Assembly (NCBI RefSeq): GCF_041435095.1
Contig: NZ_CP108025.1
Coordinates: 5,208,001 to 5,272,000 of the forward strand
DNA: 64,000 bases
Reading direction: 5' to 3'
DNA from: Kitasatospora sp. NBC_00315
GTDB lineage: Bacteria > Actinomycetota > Actinomycetes > Streptomycetales > Streptomycetaceae
In this document: positions 45,268 to 53,212 of the stretch, piece by piece
Position numbering within the stretch: position 1 is the stretch's first letter
How the letters are laid out: the number at the start of each line of letters is the position of its first letter
Program-made: the position numbers and the translations under genes
Notes under the pieces: model-generated
What the model saw: only the letters and a program-made list of their open reading frames with translations
What the model was told of the DNA's origin: nothing
Databases searched by the model: none

Positions 45268-46688
45268 CGACTGAATCGATCGACACCGGCCCGTTCGACG
45301 GCGGCGGACCCGGCTCCCCGTTCGACCAGGCCCCGCCGGTGAGCGCCGAGATGCGCCCCTGCGCCTCCTACACGCTGCGGGTCAACGGCTTCGAGCGCCC
45401 GGTCACCGACGCCTGGATCGGCGAGAGCCTGCTGTACGTGCTGCGCGAGCGGCTCGGCCTGGCCGGCGCCAAGGACGGCTGCGAGCAGGGCGAGTGCGGA
45501 GCGTGCTCCGTGCAGGTGGACGGCCAGCTGGTGGCCGGCTGCCTGGTGCCCGCCGCGCTGGCCGCCGACAGTGAGATCAACACCGTCGAGGGCCTCTCGG
45601 CCGGCGGCGCGGCCAGCGACGTCCAGCAGGCGCTGGCCGAGTCCGGCGCGGTGCAGTGCGGCTACTGCACGCCGGGCATGGCGATGGCCGTGCACGATCT
45701 CCTCCAGCGCAACCACAGGCCGAGCGAGGTCGAGGCCCGCCAGGCGCTCTGCGGCAACCTCTGCCGCTGCACCGGCTACCGGGGCGTGCTGGCAGCCGTC
45801 CAGAACGTCGCCGAGGCGCGCGCCGCCGAGTCCGAACAGGACGACGAACCCGCCCCGCCGGCCGCGGATCCCGGCGGTGCGCCGGCCGAGGCCGAACAGC
45901 CCCCGGCCCGCCCGGTCGCCACCGAACAGTCCGCCGCAGACCTCCCGCTGGCCGGCGAGCTGCCGCTCTACGCGGACTCCGAGGCCTGGGTCGAGTACGA
46001 GCCGCAGCCCCCCGGCCCGCAGCAGTCGGCCCCCGACGGCTACGGCGGACGGCCGACCGCCGCCGGCACCGGCCTCGGCACCGGGCTCGGGCACGGCGCC
46101 GGCCACCCGCAGGCGGGCCCGTCCGGCACGGGGTACGACAGCAGCGTCTACGACACGGCGGTCCTGCCGCCGGTCCAGTCGATCCCCGCCCAGCAGAACA
46201 CCGAACAGGTCCCGTACCAGCAGTCCGGCCAGCAGCAGCCCGGTCACCAGCAGCCCGGTCACCAGCACCCCGGCCAGCAGCAGTCCGGCTACCCCGGCGC
46301 GCCCTACCCCGGTACCCAGGAGCACGGGGGGTACCGGCCCGGCCAGTTCGAGAGCGGGCCGTACGGAGCCGCCCAGGGCCAGTACCAGCTGCCCCAGCAG
46401 CAGCCCGGACCGCAGCACGGCGCCCCCTACCCCGGCCCGGCCTACCGCAGCGGCGAGTACGACGCCGCCGAGTTCGGGCACGCGCCGTACGACGGCCCGG
46501 TCTACGAGAGCACCCCCGCCCACGGCACCGCCTTCGACGGCCCCGGCCCCGAGGGCACGCCCGCCCAGGGCACGCCGTACGTTCCCACACCCCCGCACGG
46601 CGTCCCGACCGGCGGGGCCCCCGCGGACGTGCCGTACGGCGCCACCCCCGCCCACGGCATTCGGCTCCCCGAGGACGACCACGCATGA
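45264..46688 (+). CDS. Molybdenum hydroxylase 2Fe-2S subunit with a long disordered tail
   Basis: A 474-aa protein whose first about 190 residues are the usual two-cluster subunit. The plant-type cluster uses Cys73, Cys78, Cys81 and Cys93; the helical-domain cluster uses Cys132, Cys135, Cys163/Cys167 and Cys169. All ligands are present. The remaining 285 residues are unlike other such subunits: acidic at first, then rich in Pro, Gln, Gly, Tyr and His, with repeats such as QQPGHQQPGHQHPGQQQSG and PAHGT. The typical family length is 150-180. It overlaps the genes on both sides by 4 nt. The tail could tether the complex or be dispensable. Confidence 0.9.
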   Translation: MTTESIDTGPFDGGGPGSPFDQAPPVSAEMRPCASYTLRVNGFERPVTDAWIGESLLYVLRERLGLAGAKDGCEQGECGACSVQVDGQLVAGCLVPAALAADSEINTVEGLSAGGAASDVQQALAESGAVQCGYCTPGMAMAVHDLLQRNHRPSEVEARQALCGNLCRCTGYRGVLAAVQNVAEARAAESEQDDEPAPPAADPGGAPAEAEQPPARPVATEQSAADLPLAGELPLYADSEAWVEYEPQPPGPQQSAPDGYGGRPTAAGTGLGTGLGHGAGHPQAGPSGTGYDSSVYDTAVLPPVQSIPAQQNTEQVPYQQSGQQQPGHQQPGHQHPGQQQSGYPGAPYPGTQEHGGYRPGQFESGPYGAAQGQYQLPQQQPGPQHGAPYPGPAYRSGEYDAAEFGHAPYDGPVYESTPAHGTAFDGPGPEGTPAQGTPYVPTPPHGVPTGGAPADVPYGATPAHGIRLPEDDHA

Positions 46689-49027
46689 CCTCGCCCAGCG
46701 ACATCGCGGCAGTGCCCCCGGCCGACACCGCCCGGCCCGACGCCGGTGACGGCGAGCCCGCCGAGCCGTTCGGCCTCGGCAGCTCCCCGCTGCGCACCGA
46801 CGCGCTCCCCAAGGCGCTCGGCATCTACCCGTACGCCGCCGACCTCTGGGCCGAGGGCCTGCTCTGGGGCGCCGTGCTGCGCTCGCCCCACCCGCACGCC
46901 CGGATCGTCTCGGTCGACACCTCCGCCGCCCTGGCCCTGCCGGGCGTGCGCGCCGTGGTCACCGCGGACGACCTGCCGGCCGGCCCGGACGGCCGCCAGG
47001 ACGGCGCCCCGCACGGACCGATCGTCGCCGACCGCCCGATCCTGGCCGCCGGCGTGGTGCGCCACCACGGCGAGCCGGTCGCCGCCGTCGCCGCCGAGCA
47101 CCCCGACACCGCCCGGCTGGCCGCCGCGGCGATCGTCGTCGAGTACGAGCTGCTGGAGCCCGTCACCGACCCCGAGCAGGCGTTCACCGCCGCCCCGCTG
47201 CACCCGGACGGCAACCTCTTCCGGCACCTGCCGCTGCGCACCGGCGACGCGGAGGCGGTCGGCGAGGTGATCATCGAGGGCCTCTACCAGGTCGGCCGCC
47301 AGGATCCGGCCCCGCTCGGCGCGGAGGCCGGCCTCGCGGTGCCCCGCCCGGACGGCGGCGTGGAGCTGCACCTCTCCTCCACCGACCCGCACGGCGACCG
47401 CGACCGCACCGCGGCCTGCCTGGGCCTGGAGCCCGACCGGGTGCGCCTGGTGGTCACCGGCGTGCCAGGCGCCACCGCCGACCGCGAGGACCTCTCCTTC
47501 CAGGTCACCCTCGCCCTGCTCGCACTGCGCACCGGCCGCCCGGTGAAGATGACCCTCACCCGCGAGGAGTCCTTCCACACCCACACCACCCGCCACCCGG
47601 CGCTGCTGCGCTACCGCCACCACGCCGACGCGGACGGCCGCCTGGTCAAGGTCGAGGCGCAGATCCTCCTGGACGGCGGTGCCTACGCCGACGTCTCCGC
47701 CGAGGCACTGGCCGCCGCCACCGCCTTCTCGGTCGGCCCCTACGTGTGCCCGAACGTCTTCGTCGACGCCTGGGCGGTGCGGACCAACAACCCGCCCGCC
47801 GGACGGATGCGCGGCGAGGGCGCCCTGCAGACCTGCTTCGCGTACGAGTCCCAGCTCGACCAGCTGGCGGTGCGCCTGGGCCTGGACCCGGTCGAGATCC
47901 GCCGCCGCAACGCGCTCGCCACCGGCGACCCGCTGCCCACCGGACAGGCCGTCACCTGCCCCGCGCCGGTCGCCGCCCTGCTGGACGCCGTCACCGCCGA
48001 ACCGCTGCCCGTCCTGCCGGTCGACGACCCGGACGCCGACTGGCTGCTCCCCGGCGGGCCCGGCGGCGCCGGCGACCCGGCGTCGGTGCGGCGCGGCATC
48101 GGCTACGCGGTGGGCATGGTGCACATGCTCGGCGCCGAGGGCGAGGACGAGGTCTCCACCGCGACCGTCCGGGTCAGCGGCGACCACGCCACCGTCATCT
48201 GCGCGGCCGTCGACTCCGGCCAGGGGTTCGCCACCCTCGCGCGGCAGATCGTGCAGAGCGTGCTCGGTGTCAGCGAGGTCTACATCGCGCCGGTCGACAG
48301 CGACCAGTCGATCGCCGGTCCCTCGGCCCGGGGCCGGCACACCTGGGTCTCCGGCGGCGCCGTCGAGCGCGCCGCGCTGATGGTCCGCCACCAGCTGCTG
48401 CAGCCGATCGCCGCCAACTTCGGCATGTCGGTGGAGCTGCTCTCGATCGCGGACGGCAAGATCACCTCCTACGACGGCGTGCTCGGCATGCCCGTCGGCG
48501 AGGCCCTGGAGGGCAAGGAGCTCTGGGCCACCGCGCAGTGCCGCCCGCACCCCACCGAGCCGCTCGACGAGGCCGGCCAGGGCGACGCGTTCGTCTCCAT
48601 CGCGTTCTGCGCGATGCGGGCCGTGGTGGACGTGGACATCGAACTGGGCGCCGTCCGGGTGGTCGACGTCACCGTCGCGCAGGACGTCGGCCGGGCGCTC
48701 AACCCCCGCCAGATCGAGGACCGGATCGAGGCCGGTGTCGCCCAGGGCGTCGGTCTGGCCCTGCTGGAGGACCTGCGCACCGAGGGCGGCGTGCTCGTCA
48801 ACCCCTCGCTGACCGGCTACCGGCTGCCGACCGCCCTGGACACCCCCGACGTCCGGATCGCGGCCCTGCTGGAGGAACGCGACGTGGTCGCCACGTTCGG
48901 CGCCAAGGCGGTCAGCGCCGCCCCGGCGGTGGTCGCGCCCGCCGCCGTCGCCGCCGCCGTCCGCGCCGCCACCGGCCTCCCGGTGGGCCGCCTGCCGATC
49001 CGGCCCGAGGACGCCGTCAGCGCCTGA
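46685..49027 (+). CDS. Molybdenum hydroxylase catalytic (molybdopterin) subunit
   Basis: A 780-aa large subunit of the xanthine dehydrogenase/CO dehydrogenase family. The N-terminal domain (GVLRSPHPHARI-like WGAVLRSPHPHARIVSVDTS) and the cofactor-binding domains are present (NNPPAGRMRGEGALQTCF, DSGQGFATLARQI, GPSARGRHTWVSGGAV). At the position of the family motif GxKxxGE, which carries the catalytic Glu, it reads GAKAVSAAP (739-747), so the Glu is replaced by Ala745. Its role as a normal xanthine oxidase is therefore doubtful; I have an impression that related streptomycete proteins share this. The ATG overlaps the upstream stop by 4 nt. A terminator follows. Confidence 0.87.
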   Translation: MTSPSDIAAVPPADTARPDAGDGEPAEPFGLGSSPLRTDALPKALGIYPYAADLWAEGLLWGAVLRSPHPHARIVSVDTSAALALPGVRAVVTADDLPAGPDGRQDGAPHGPIVADRPILAAGVVRHHGEPVAAVAAEHPDTARLAAAAIVVEYELLEPVTDPEQAFTAAPLHPDGNLFRHLPLRTGDAEAVGEVIIEGLYQVGRQDPAPLGAEAGLAVPRPDGGVELHLSSTDPHGDRDRTAACLGLEPDRVRLVVTGVPGATADREDLSFQVTLALLALRTGRPVKMTLTREESFHTHTTRHPALLRYRHHADADGRLVKVEAQILLDGGAYADVSAEALAAATAFSVGPYVCPNVFVDAWAVRTNNPPAGRMRGEGALQTCFAYESQLDQLAVRLGLDPVEIRRRNALATGDPLPTGQAVTCPAPVAALLDAVTAEPLPVLPVDDPDADWLLPGGPGGAGDPASVRRGIGYAVGMVHMLGAEGEDEVSTATVRVSGDHATVICAAVDSGQGFATLARQIVQSVLGVSEVYIAPVDSDQSIAGPSARGRHTWVSGGAVERAALMVRHQLLQPIAANFGMSVELLSIADGKITSYDGVLGMPVGEALEGKELWATAQCRPHPTEPLDEAGQGDAFVSIAFCAMRAVVDVDIELGAVRVVDVTVAQDVGRALNPRQIEDRIEAGVAQGVGLALLEDLRTEGGVLVNPSLTGYRLPTALDTPDVRIAALLEERDVVATFGAKAVSAAPAVVAPAAVAAAVRAATGLPVGRLPIRPEDAVSA

Positions 49028-49032
49028 ACACC

Positions 49033-49083
49033 CGACGCCTCCCGCTCCGTCCACCGCTCCGGCGGGGCGGGCGGGAGGCGTCG
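49033..49083 (+). terminator. Terminator of the molybdenum hydroxylase operon
   Basis: A perfect 13-bp stem, CGACGCCTCCCGC (49033-49045) with GCGGGAGGCGTCG (49071-49083), starting 6 nt after the stop codon. Confidence 0.8.
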
Positions 49084-49215
49084 GCGTTCCGGGGCGGCGT
49101 CCGGGGCGACCGGCGGCCGGGGCGGTGCGGGGAATCACCGAGAACGGGTGACGGAAGGGAAAACGGAATGCAGAATTGCCGGGCAGCGGGAATTCGCTGA
49201 CCGGCAATTCAGGGG

Positions 49216-49287
49216 AGGCCATGACGGGAATCGAACCCGTGTAAACCGCTTTGCAGGCGGTTCCCTAAGCCACTCGGGCACACGGCC
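49216..49287 (-). tRNA. tRNA-Cys (anticodon GCA)
   Basis: On the minus strand the acceptor arms GGCCGTG and CATGGCC pair (one G-U), the anticodon stem ACCGC/GCGGT holds the loop CTGCAAA with anticodon GCA, and the T-arm is ACGGG-TTCGATT-CCCGT. The discriminator is U and CCA is not encoded. It is 72 nt long. Confidence 0.92.
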
Positions 49288-49516
49288 GTGGGGGTGACGA
49301 GGCATCACGCCATCGTCGGGCGGGGAGAGCTGCGCTCAGGCGCAGAGACAGCCGCGACAACACCGGGGAGCGGCACAGGTGCGGGGCACTGCGAGGGCCA
49401 CCGTCCTCCTGCTCATTTCCAACTCCCGTCGTCGCGCTGTTCGATGAATTCATCATATGCGGGACCGGGTGGGGCGCGTCAATATCCTTGTGTAAATTCC
49501 GTGTGGCGGCTCGTGC
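49288..49516. other. Gene-free stretch between tRNA-Cys and the riboswitch promoter
   Basis: About 230 bp without a recognisable gene. The part from about 49425 to 49500 is AT-rich for this genome, probably because it holds the promoter regions of tRNA-Cys and of the riboswitch transcript. Confidence 0.5.
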
Positions 49517-49522
49517 TACCGT
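49517..49522 (+). promoter_or_regulatory. -10 box TACCGT of the riboswitch-gdx transcript
   Basis: TACCGT lies 23 nt before the riboswitch core, so transcription would begin near 49529 and include the whole aptamer. The -35 is unclear. Confidence 0.45.
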
Positions 49523-49544
49523 CGAAGACAGGTGAGAGATCGCC

Positions 49545-49583
49545 CCGGACGAGCGCGTCGTACCCGGAACGACAAGACGGCGC
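49545..49583 (+). ncRNA. Guanidine-III riboswitch (ykkC-III)
   Basis: The 39-nt segment follows the ykkC-III consensus: CCGGACGAG, then GCGTCGTACCCGG, then GACAAGACGGCGC. CCGG at 49545-49548 can pair with CCGG at 49564-49567. The pseudoknot helix GCGTCGT (49555-49561) with ACGGCGC (49577-49583) is kept over 7 bp, with one G-U pair where the consensus as I remember it has G-C. It lies 49 nt upstream of a SugE-type exporter, the known target of guanidine riboswitches. Binding of guanidinium should raise exporter expression. Confidence 0.92.
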
Positions 49584-49632
49584 AGCGCAGCGGCAACCCG
49601 GCCGCTGACGACTGCGAAGGATCGGTTCCGTC

Positions 49633-49947
49633 ATGGCCTGGCTCGTACTCCTCCTCTCCGGCGTCCTGGAGACCGTGTGGGCGGTCGCCCTGCAGTCCTC
49701 CAAGGGCTTCTCCCGACTCGTGCCCGGCCTCGTCTTCGCCGTCGCCCTGCTGTTCAGCATGGGCGGCCTGGCGTACGCGATGCGCTCCATCCCGATCGGC
49801 ACCGGCTACGCGGTCTGGGTCGGCATCGGCGCGGTGGGCACCGCGCTCTACGGCATGGCGGCGCTCGGCGACGCCGCCACGGTGGCCCGGATCGGCTGTC
49901 TGCTACTGATCGTCTCCGGCGTGGTGGGCCTCAAGGTGCTGCACTGA
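49633..49947 (+). CDS. gdx: Guanidinium exporter of the SMR family (SugE/Gdx type)
   Basis: A 104-aa membrane protein with four helices that works as an antiparallel dimer exchanging guanidinium for protons. It starts MAWLVLLLSGVLETVWAVAL with the essential Glu13 in helix 1. GFSRL, IPIGTGYAVWVGIGAVGTAL and GVVGLKVL match SugE/Gdx proteins rather than EmrE. The upstream guanidine-III riboswitch confirms the physiological substrate class. The ATG at 49633 follows GAAGGAT 10 nt upstream. Confidence 0.95.
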   Translation: MAWLVLLLSGVLETVWAVALQSSKGFSRLVPGLVFAVALLFSMGGLAYAMRSIPIGTGYAVWVGIGAVGTALYGMAALGDAATVARIGCLLLIVSGVVGLKVLH

Positions 49948-50043
49948 CCGATCCGGCGCCCACCGGCCCGGCCGCCCGGTCCTAGGACCGACGACGGATC
50001 CGATCACCGGCGTAGGTCAGGGGTCACGGCGGCTATGGGGCCT

Positions 50044-50049
50044 TACGAT
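50044..50049 (+). promoter_or_regulatory. -10 box TACGAT of the MFS exporter gene
   Basis: TACGAT ends 7 nt before the ATG at 50057 with no ribosome binding site, the spacing of a leaderless start. Confidence 0.45.
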
Positions 50050-50056
50050 GACGCGT

Positions 50057-51547
50057 ATGAGCAGCGCCTCCCCCACCACCGACCAGGGCCCCGACCAGGG
50101 CGCCGACCAGGCCCCCGACCAGGGCGCCGCCGCCCTCGACGGCCCCGGCGGCGTCCTCTCCGGCCGGTACCGGGCGCTGACCCTCGGGATCGTCTCGGTG
50201 GTTCTGCTGCTGGCCTTCGAGGCGACCGCGGTGAACACCGCGATGCCGGTGGCGGCCCGGCAGCTGGACGGCCTCGGGCTGTACGCCTTCGCCTTCTCCG
50301 GGTACTTCACCACCACGCTCTTCGCGCTGGTGGTCTCCGGCCAGTGGTGCGACCGGCGGGGCCCGATGCAGCCGCTGTTCACCGGGATAGCCGTGTTCGG
50401 TGCCGGACTGGTCGTGGCCGGCACCGCGCCCGGGATGTGGATGTTCGTCGCCGGCCGGGCGATCCAGGGGCTGGGCGGCGGGCTGGTGATCGTCGCGCTC
50501 TACGTGGTCGTCGGCCGGGCCTACCCCGAACGACTGCGGCCCGCCGTCTTCGCGGCGTTCTCCTCCGCCTGGGTGCTGCCCTCGATCGTCGGCCCGGTGG
50601 TCTCCGGAGCCGTCACCCAGCATCTCGGCTGGCGCTGGGTGTTCCTGGCCGTCCCGGTGCTGGTCCTGCTGCCGCTGGCGGTGATGGGGCCGGCCCTGCG
50701 CCGGGCCGAGAAGGAGCAGCCCGCCACCACCGCGGAGCCGTTCGACCGCCGTCGCAGCGCCCTGGCGGCGATGGCCGCGCTCGGCGCCGGACTGCTCCAG
50801 TACGCGGGCCGGCGGCTTGATCTGCCGGGGCTGATCCCGGGAGCGGCGGGCGTCGCGCTGCTGGTGCCCGCGGTGCTGGGGCTGCTGCCGGCCGGGACGC
50901 TGCGGGCCGCGCGCGGCCTGCCGACGGTGATCCTGCTGCGGGGTGTCGCGGCGGGGGCGTTCTTCGCGGCGGAGGCGTTCATCCCGCTGATGATGGTGAC
51001 CCAGCGGGGCCTGTCGCCGACGCTGGCCGGTCTGACCCTGGCCAGTGGCGGCCTGTCCTGGGCCCTCGGCTCCTGGCTGCAGGGGCGCCCGGGGGCGGAG
51101 CGGCACCGCGAGGCGATGATCCGGCTGGGCTTCGTGCTCACGGCGGTGGCCATCGGCGGGGCGGCGCTGGTGCTGCTCCCGGCGGTACCGGCCTGGGTGG
51201 CCGCGGTGGCCTGGGCGGTCGGCGGGATCGGGATGGGGCTGGCGGTGACCAGCGTCAGCGTGCTGATGATGAGGCTCTCCACCCCCGAGGACGCCGGGGC
51301 GAACTCCGCCTCCCTCCAGGTCAGCGACGCGCTCGGCAACGTGCTGCTGGTCGGCCTGTCGGGGGTGCTGTTCTCGGCCCTGGGCGGTGGCGGTCCGGCG
51401 GCCGGCGAGAGCGCCGAGGGAGCCGGCGGTTCGGCCGGCGCGTTCGCGGCGATCTTCCTGACGATGACCGGGGTGGCACTGCTGGGCGCCCTGCTCTCGG
51501 GCCGGTCCCGCCCCCGCGGCCGCAGCGGCACGGGGGACGGGGCCTGA
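50057..51547 (+). CDS. MFS drug/proton antiporter (14-helix DHA2-like)
   Basis: A 496-aa exporter. The N-terminus is a polar stretch with repeats of DQG (TTDQGPDQGADQAPDQG). Helix 1 is LGIVSVVLLLAFEATAVNTAMPVA, and the family loop QWCDRRGPM follows helix 2. Motif C-like GRAYPERLRPAVFAAFSSAWVLPSIVGP lies in the N-half. The pattern fits multidrug or metabolite efflux of the EmrB/QacA class; the substrate is unknown. It ends 3 bp before the stop of the convergent deacetylase-like gene. It is not clearly in an operon with the Gdx exporter. Confidence 0.85.
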   Translation: MSSASPTTDQGPDQGADQAPDQGAAALDGPGGVLSGRYRALTLGIVSVVLLLAFEATAVNTAMPVAARQLDGLGLYAFAFSGYFTTTLFALVVSGQWCDRRGPMQPLFTGIAVFGAGLVVAGTAPGMWMFVAGRAIQGLGGGLVIVALYVVVGRAYPERLRPAVFAAFSSAWVLPSIVGPVVSGAVTQHLGWRWVFLAVPVLVLLPLAVMGPALRRAEKEQPATTAEPFDRRRSALAAMAALGAGLLQYAGRRLDLPGLIPGAAGVALLVPAVLGLLPAGTLRAARGLPTVILLRGVAAGAFFAAEAFIPLMMVTQRGLSPTLAGLTLASGGLSWALGSWLQGRPGAERHREAMIRLGFVLTAVAIGGAALVLLPAVPAWVAAVAWAVGGIGMGLAVTSVSVLMMRLSTPEDAGANSASLQVSDALGNVLLVGLSGVLFSALGGGGPAAGESAEGAGGSAGAFAAIFLTMTGVALLGALLSGRSRPRGRSGTGDGA

Positions 51548-51550
51548 GCC

Positions 51551-52855
51551 TCAGCCGACGGCGGCGCCTGCCGGGGCCGTGGCGCCACCGGCGGCGGGCG
51601 GGGCCGCCGGGGTGCCGAGGAAGGTCGCCCAGTCGCCGGCCGGCGCCTGGCCCGGGTTCAGCCCCTGGAGCTTGCGCAGCACCGCCGGGTCCTGCGCCTC
51701 CAGCCAGTTGACCAGCTGGCGGAACGACACCAGGCGGACGTCGGGGTGGTCCGCGATGGTGGCCAGCACCTCCTCGACGGCGTTCATGTAGATGCCGCCG
51801 TTCCACTGCTCGAAGTGGTTGCCGATGTACATCGGTGCCCGGTTGGTGGTGTACGCCCGCTCGAAGCCGGCGAGGTAGGCGTCCCGCGCCTGGGTCTGCC
51901 AGGCGCCGTAGCGGCCCGAGTCGCCCTTGGTGTTGTCGCCGGACTGGTTGTACATGATGTTGTAGTCCATCGACAGCACCTGGAAGCTGTGGCCGGGGAA
52001 CGGGATGGACTGCAGCGGGAAGTCCCACAGCGCGCCGCCCTGGAACTTCTGCGGCCAGACCTGGAGTCCGCCGGGGCCGCTGCTGTCGTACTTCCAGCCG
52101 CGCTTGGCGGCCGTCGGCAGCAGTCCGCGCTGGCCCTCCAGGCAGGGGGTGCGCCCGCCGATCAGCTCCTTGCGGTAGTCGAAGGGCAGGGCGGGCAGGT
52201 CGCTGAAGCCGGTGTTGGTCTTCCAGTTCATGACGAAGTCCATCGCCTGCTCGATCTCGCTGTCCCACTCGTCGGGGGACCACCTGCCGCCGCCGTTGGT
52301 GCCGCAGAAGTGCCCGTTGAAGTGGGTGCCGATCTCGTGGCCCTCCAGCCAGGCCGCCCCGATCTGCTCCAGCGTGTCGTGGATGTGCTGGTCGCTCAGG
52401 TAGCCGATGTCCGAGGCGCCGATGCTGTGCTGCGGCGGGTGGTAGAGCGTCTTCTTGTTCTCCGGCAGCAGGTAGATGCCGGAGAGGAAGAAGGTCATCG
52501 AGGCGTTGTGCTGCTGGGCGAGCTTGCGGAAGCGGCTGAACAGCCGGTTGTCGAGCTCCCCGGCGCCGTCCCAGGAGAACACCACGAACTGCGGGGGGCG
52601 CTCGCCCGGCTTCAGCTGCTCGGCCTTCGGCTGGCCCGGCTGGGGGCCGGTGTCCGAGGTGGAGCCGTCGCCGATCGTGGTGGCGGGCGGCTTGGGGACG
52701 GCCGTCGCGCTCTCACTGCGGGCCGCGGCCGGCGTCCCCGGGACCGGTACGGGCGACGCCTTCCCTGCGTCGCCGCCCGTGCCGCAGCCCGCCGCGAGGG
52801 TGGCGGCGGTGGCGGCTCCGGCGGCCAGCAGCGTCCGACGGGAGAGAGCGTCCAT
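51551..52855 (-). CDS. Polysaccharide-deacetylase-like exported lipoprotein
   Basis: A 434-aa protein with a Tat-type signal (MDALSRRTLLAAGAATAA) and a probable lipobox ending at Cys24, then a long Pro/Ala/Thr linker to about 85. The folded part resembles a NodB-like deacetylase: FVVFSWDGAGELDN in place of the TFDDG strand, ASMTFFLSGIYLL, HEIGTHFNGHFC with the metal-binding His residues, and FDYRKELIGGRTPCL. The first metal motif is degenerate (WDG), so activity is uncertain. It would act on cell-wall or surface glycans. The ATG at 52855 follows GGAG. It diverges from the lysyl-PG synthase-like gene. Confidence 0.82.
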   Translation of the reverse strand: MDALSRRTLLAAGAATAATLAAGCGTGGDAGKASPVPVPGTPAAARSESATAVPKPPATTIGDGSTSDTGPQPGQPKAEQLKPGERPPQFVVFSWDGAGELDNRLFSRFRKLAQQHNASMTFFLSGIYLLPENKKTLYHPPQHSIGASDIGYLSDQHIHDTLEQIGAAWLEGHEIGTHFNGHFCGTNGGGRWSPDEWDSEIEQAMDFVMNWKTNTGFSDLPALPFDYRKELIGGRTPCLEGQRGLLPTAAKRGWKYDSSGPGGLQVWPQKFQGGALWDFPLQSIPFPGHSFQVLSMDYNIMYNQSGDNTKGDSGRYGAWQTQARDAYLAGFERAYTTNRAPMYIGNHFEQWNGGIYMNAVEEVLATIADHPDVRLVSFRQLVNWLEAQDPAVLRKLQGLNPGQAPAGDWATFLGTPAAPPAAGGATAPAGAAVG

Positions 52856-53212
52856 GGTCACTCCGTTCGTGGAGAGGTCTCGGGGAGGGTGGGGGAGAGG
52901 GGCTGGGACGGGCGCGCGGCAGCGCGCGGCGGGGCAGGGGTGGTGCGGGACGGTACGGGCACCCGGTCCGACAAGTGGGGTGATACAACTTCGCGGGCGC
53001 CGGGGTGGCCACAGCATGGCATGCCGCCAGGCCGGCCCCGAGCAGGCGGGGCGCAGGTACGGGCTGATCCCCGGGGTTGGGGGCACTCGATAGCCCGATC
53101 GGACCAGCGGCCGGGCGGCCGGCTCGCGACGACGGCTGATCCATCGTCACATGAGAGGACTCGCCGTGCCGGTACCGGGCCGGCCCGACGCAGGGGAAGG
53201 TCCGCGGACGCC
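52856..53212. other. Divergent intergenic region, 357 bp
   Basis: It holds the start regions of the deacetylase-like and lysyl-PG synthase-like genes. On the minus strand TACCGT near 52955 could be a -10 box. The plus-strand frame stays open but the composition is not coding. There is no other feature. Confidence 0.5.

Noticed and set aside
46502..49222. Open frame of about 900 codons opposite the molybdenum subunit
   Set aside because: It is an antisense artefact of GC-rich third positions and has no domain or ribosome binding site.
49545..49583. Guanidine-II (mini-ykkC) riboswitch
   Set aside because: The ACGR-loop double hairpins are not present; the pairing and sequence fit class III.
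51746..53212. Upstream extension of the lysyl-PG synthase-like gene by 489 codons
   Set aside because: It runs antisense through the deacetylase-like gene; the conserved start and ribosome binding site are at 53213.
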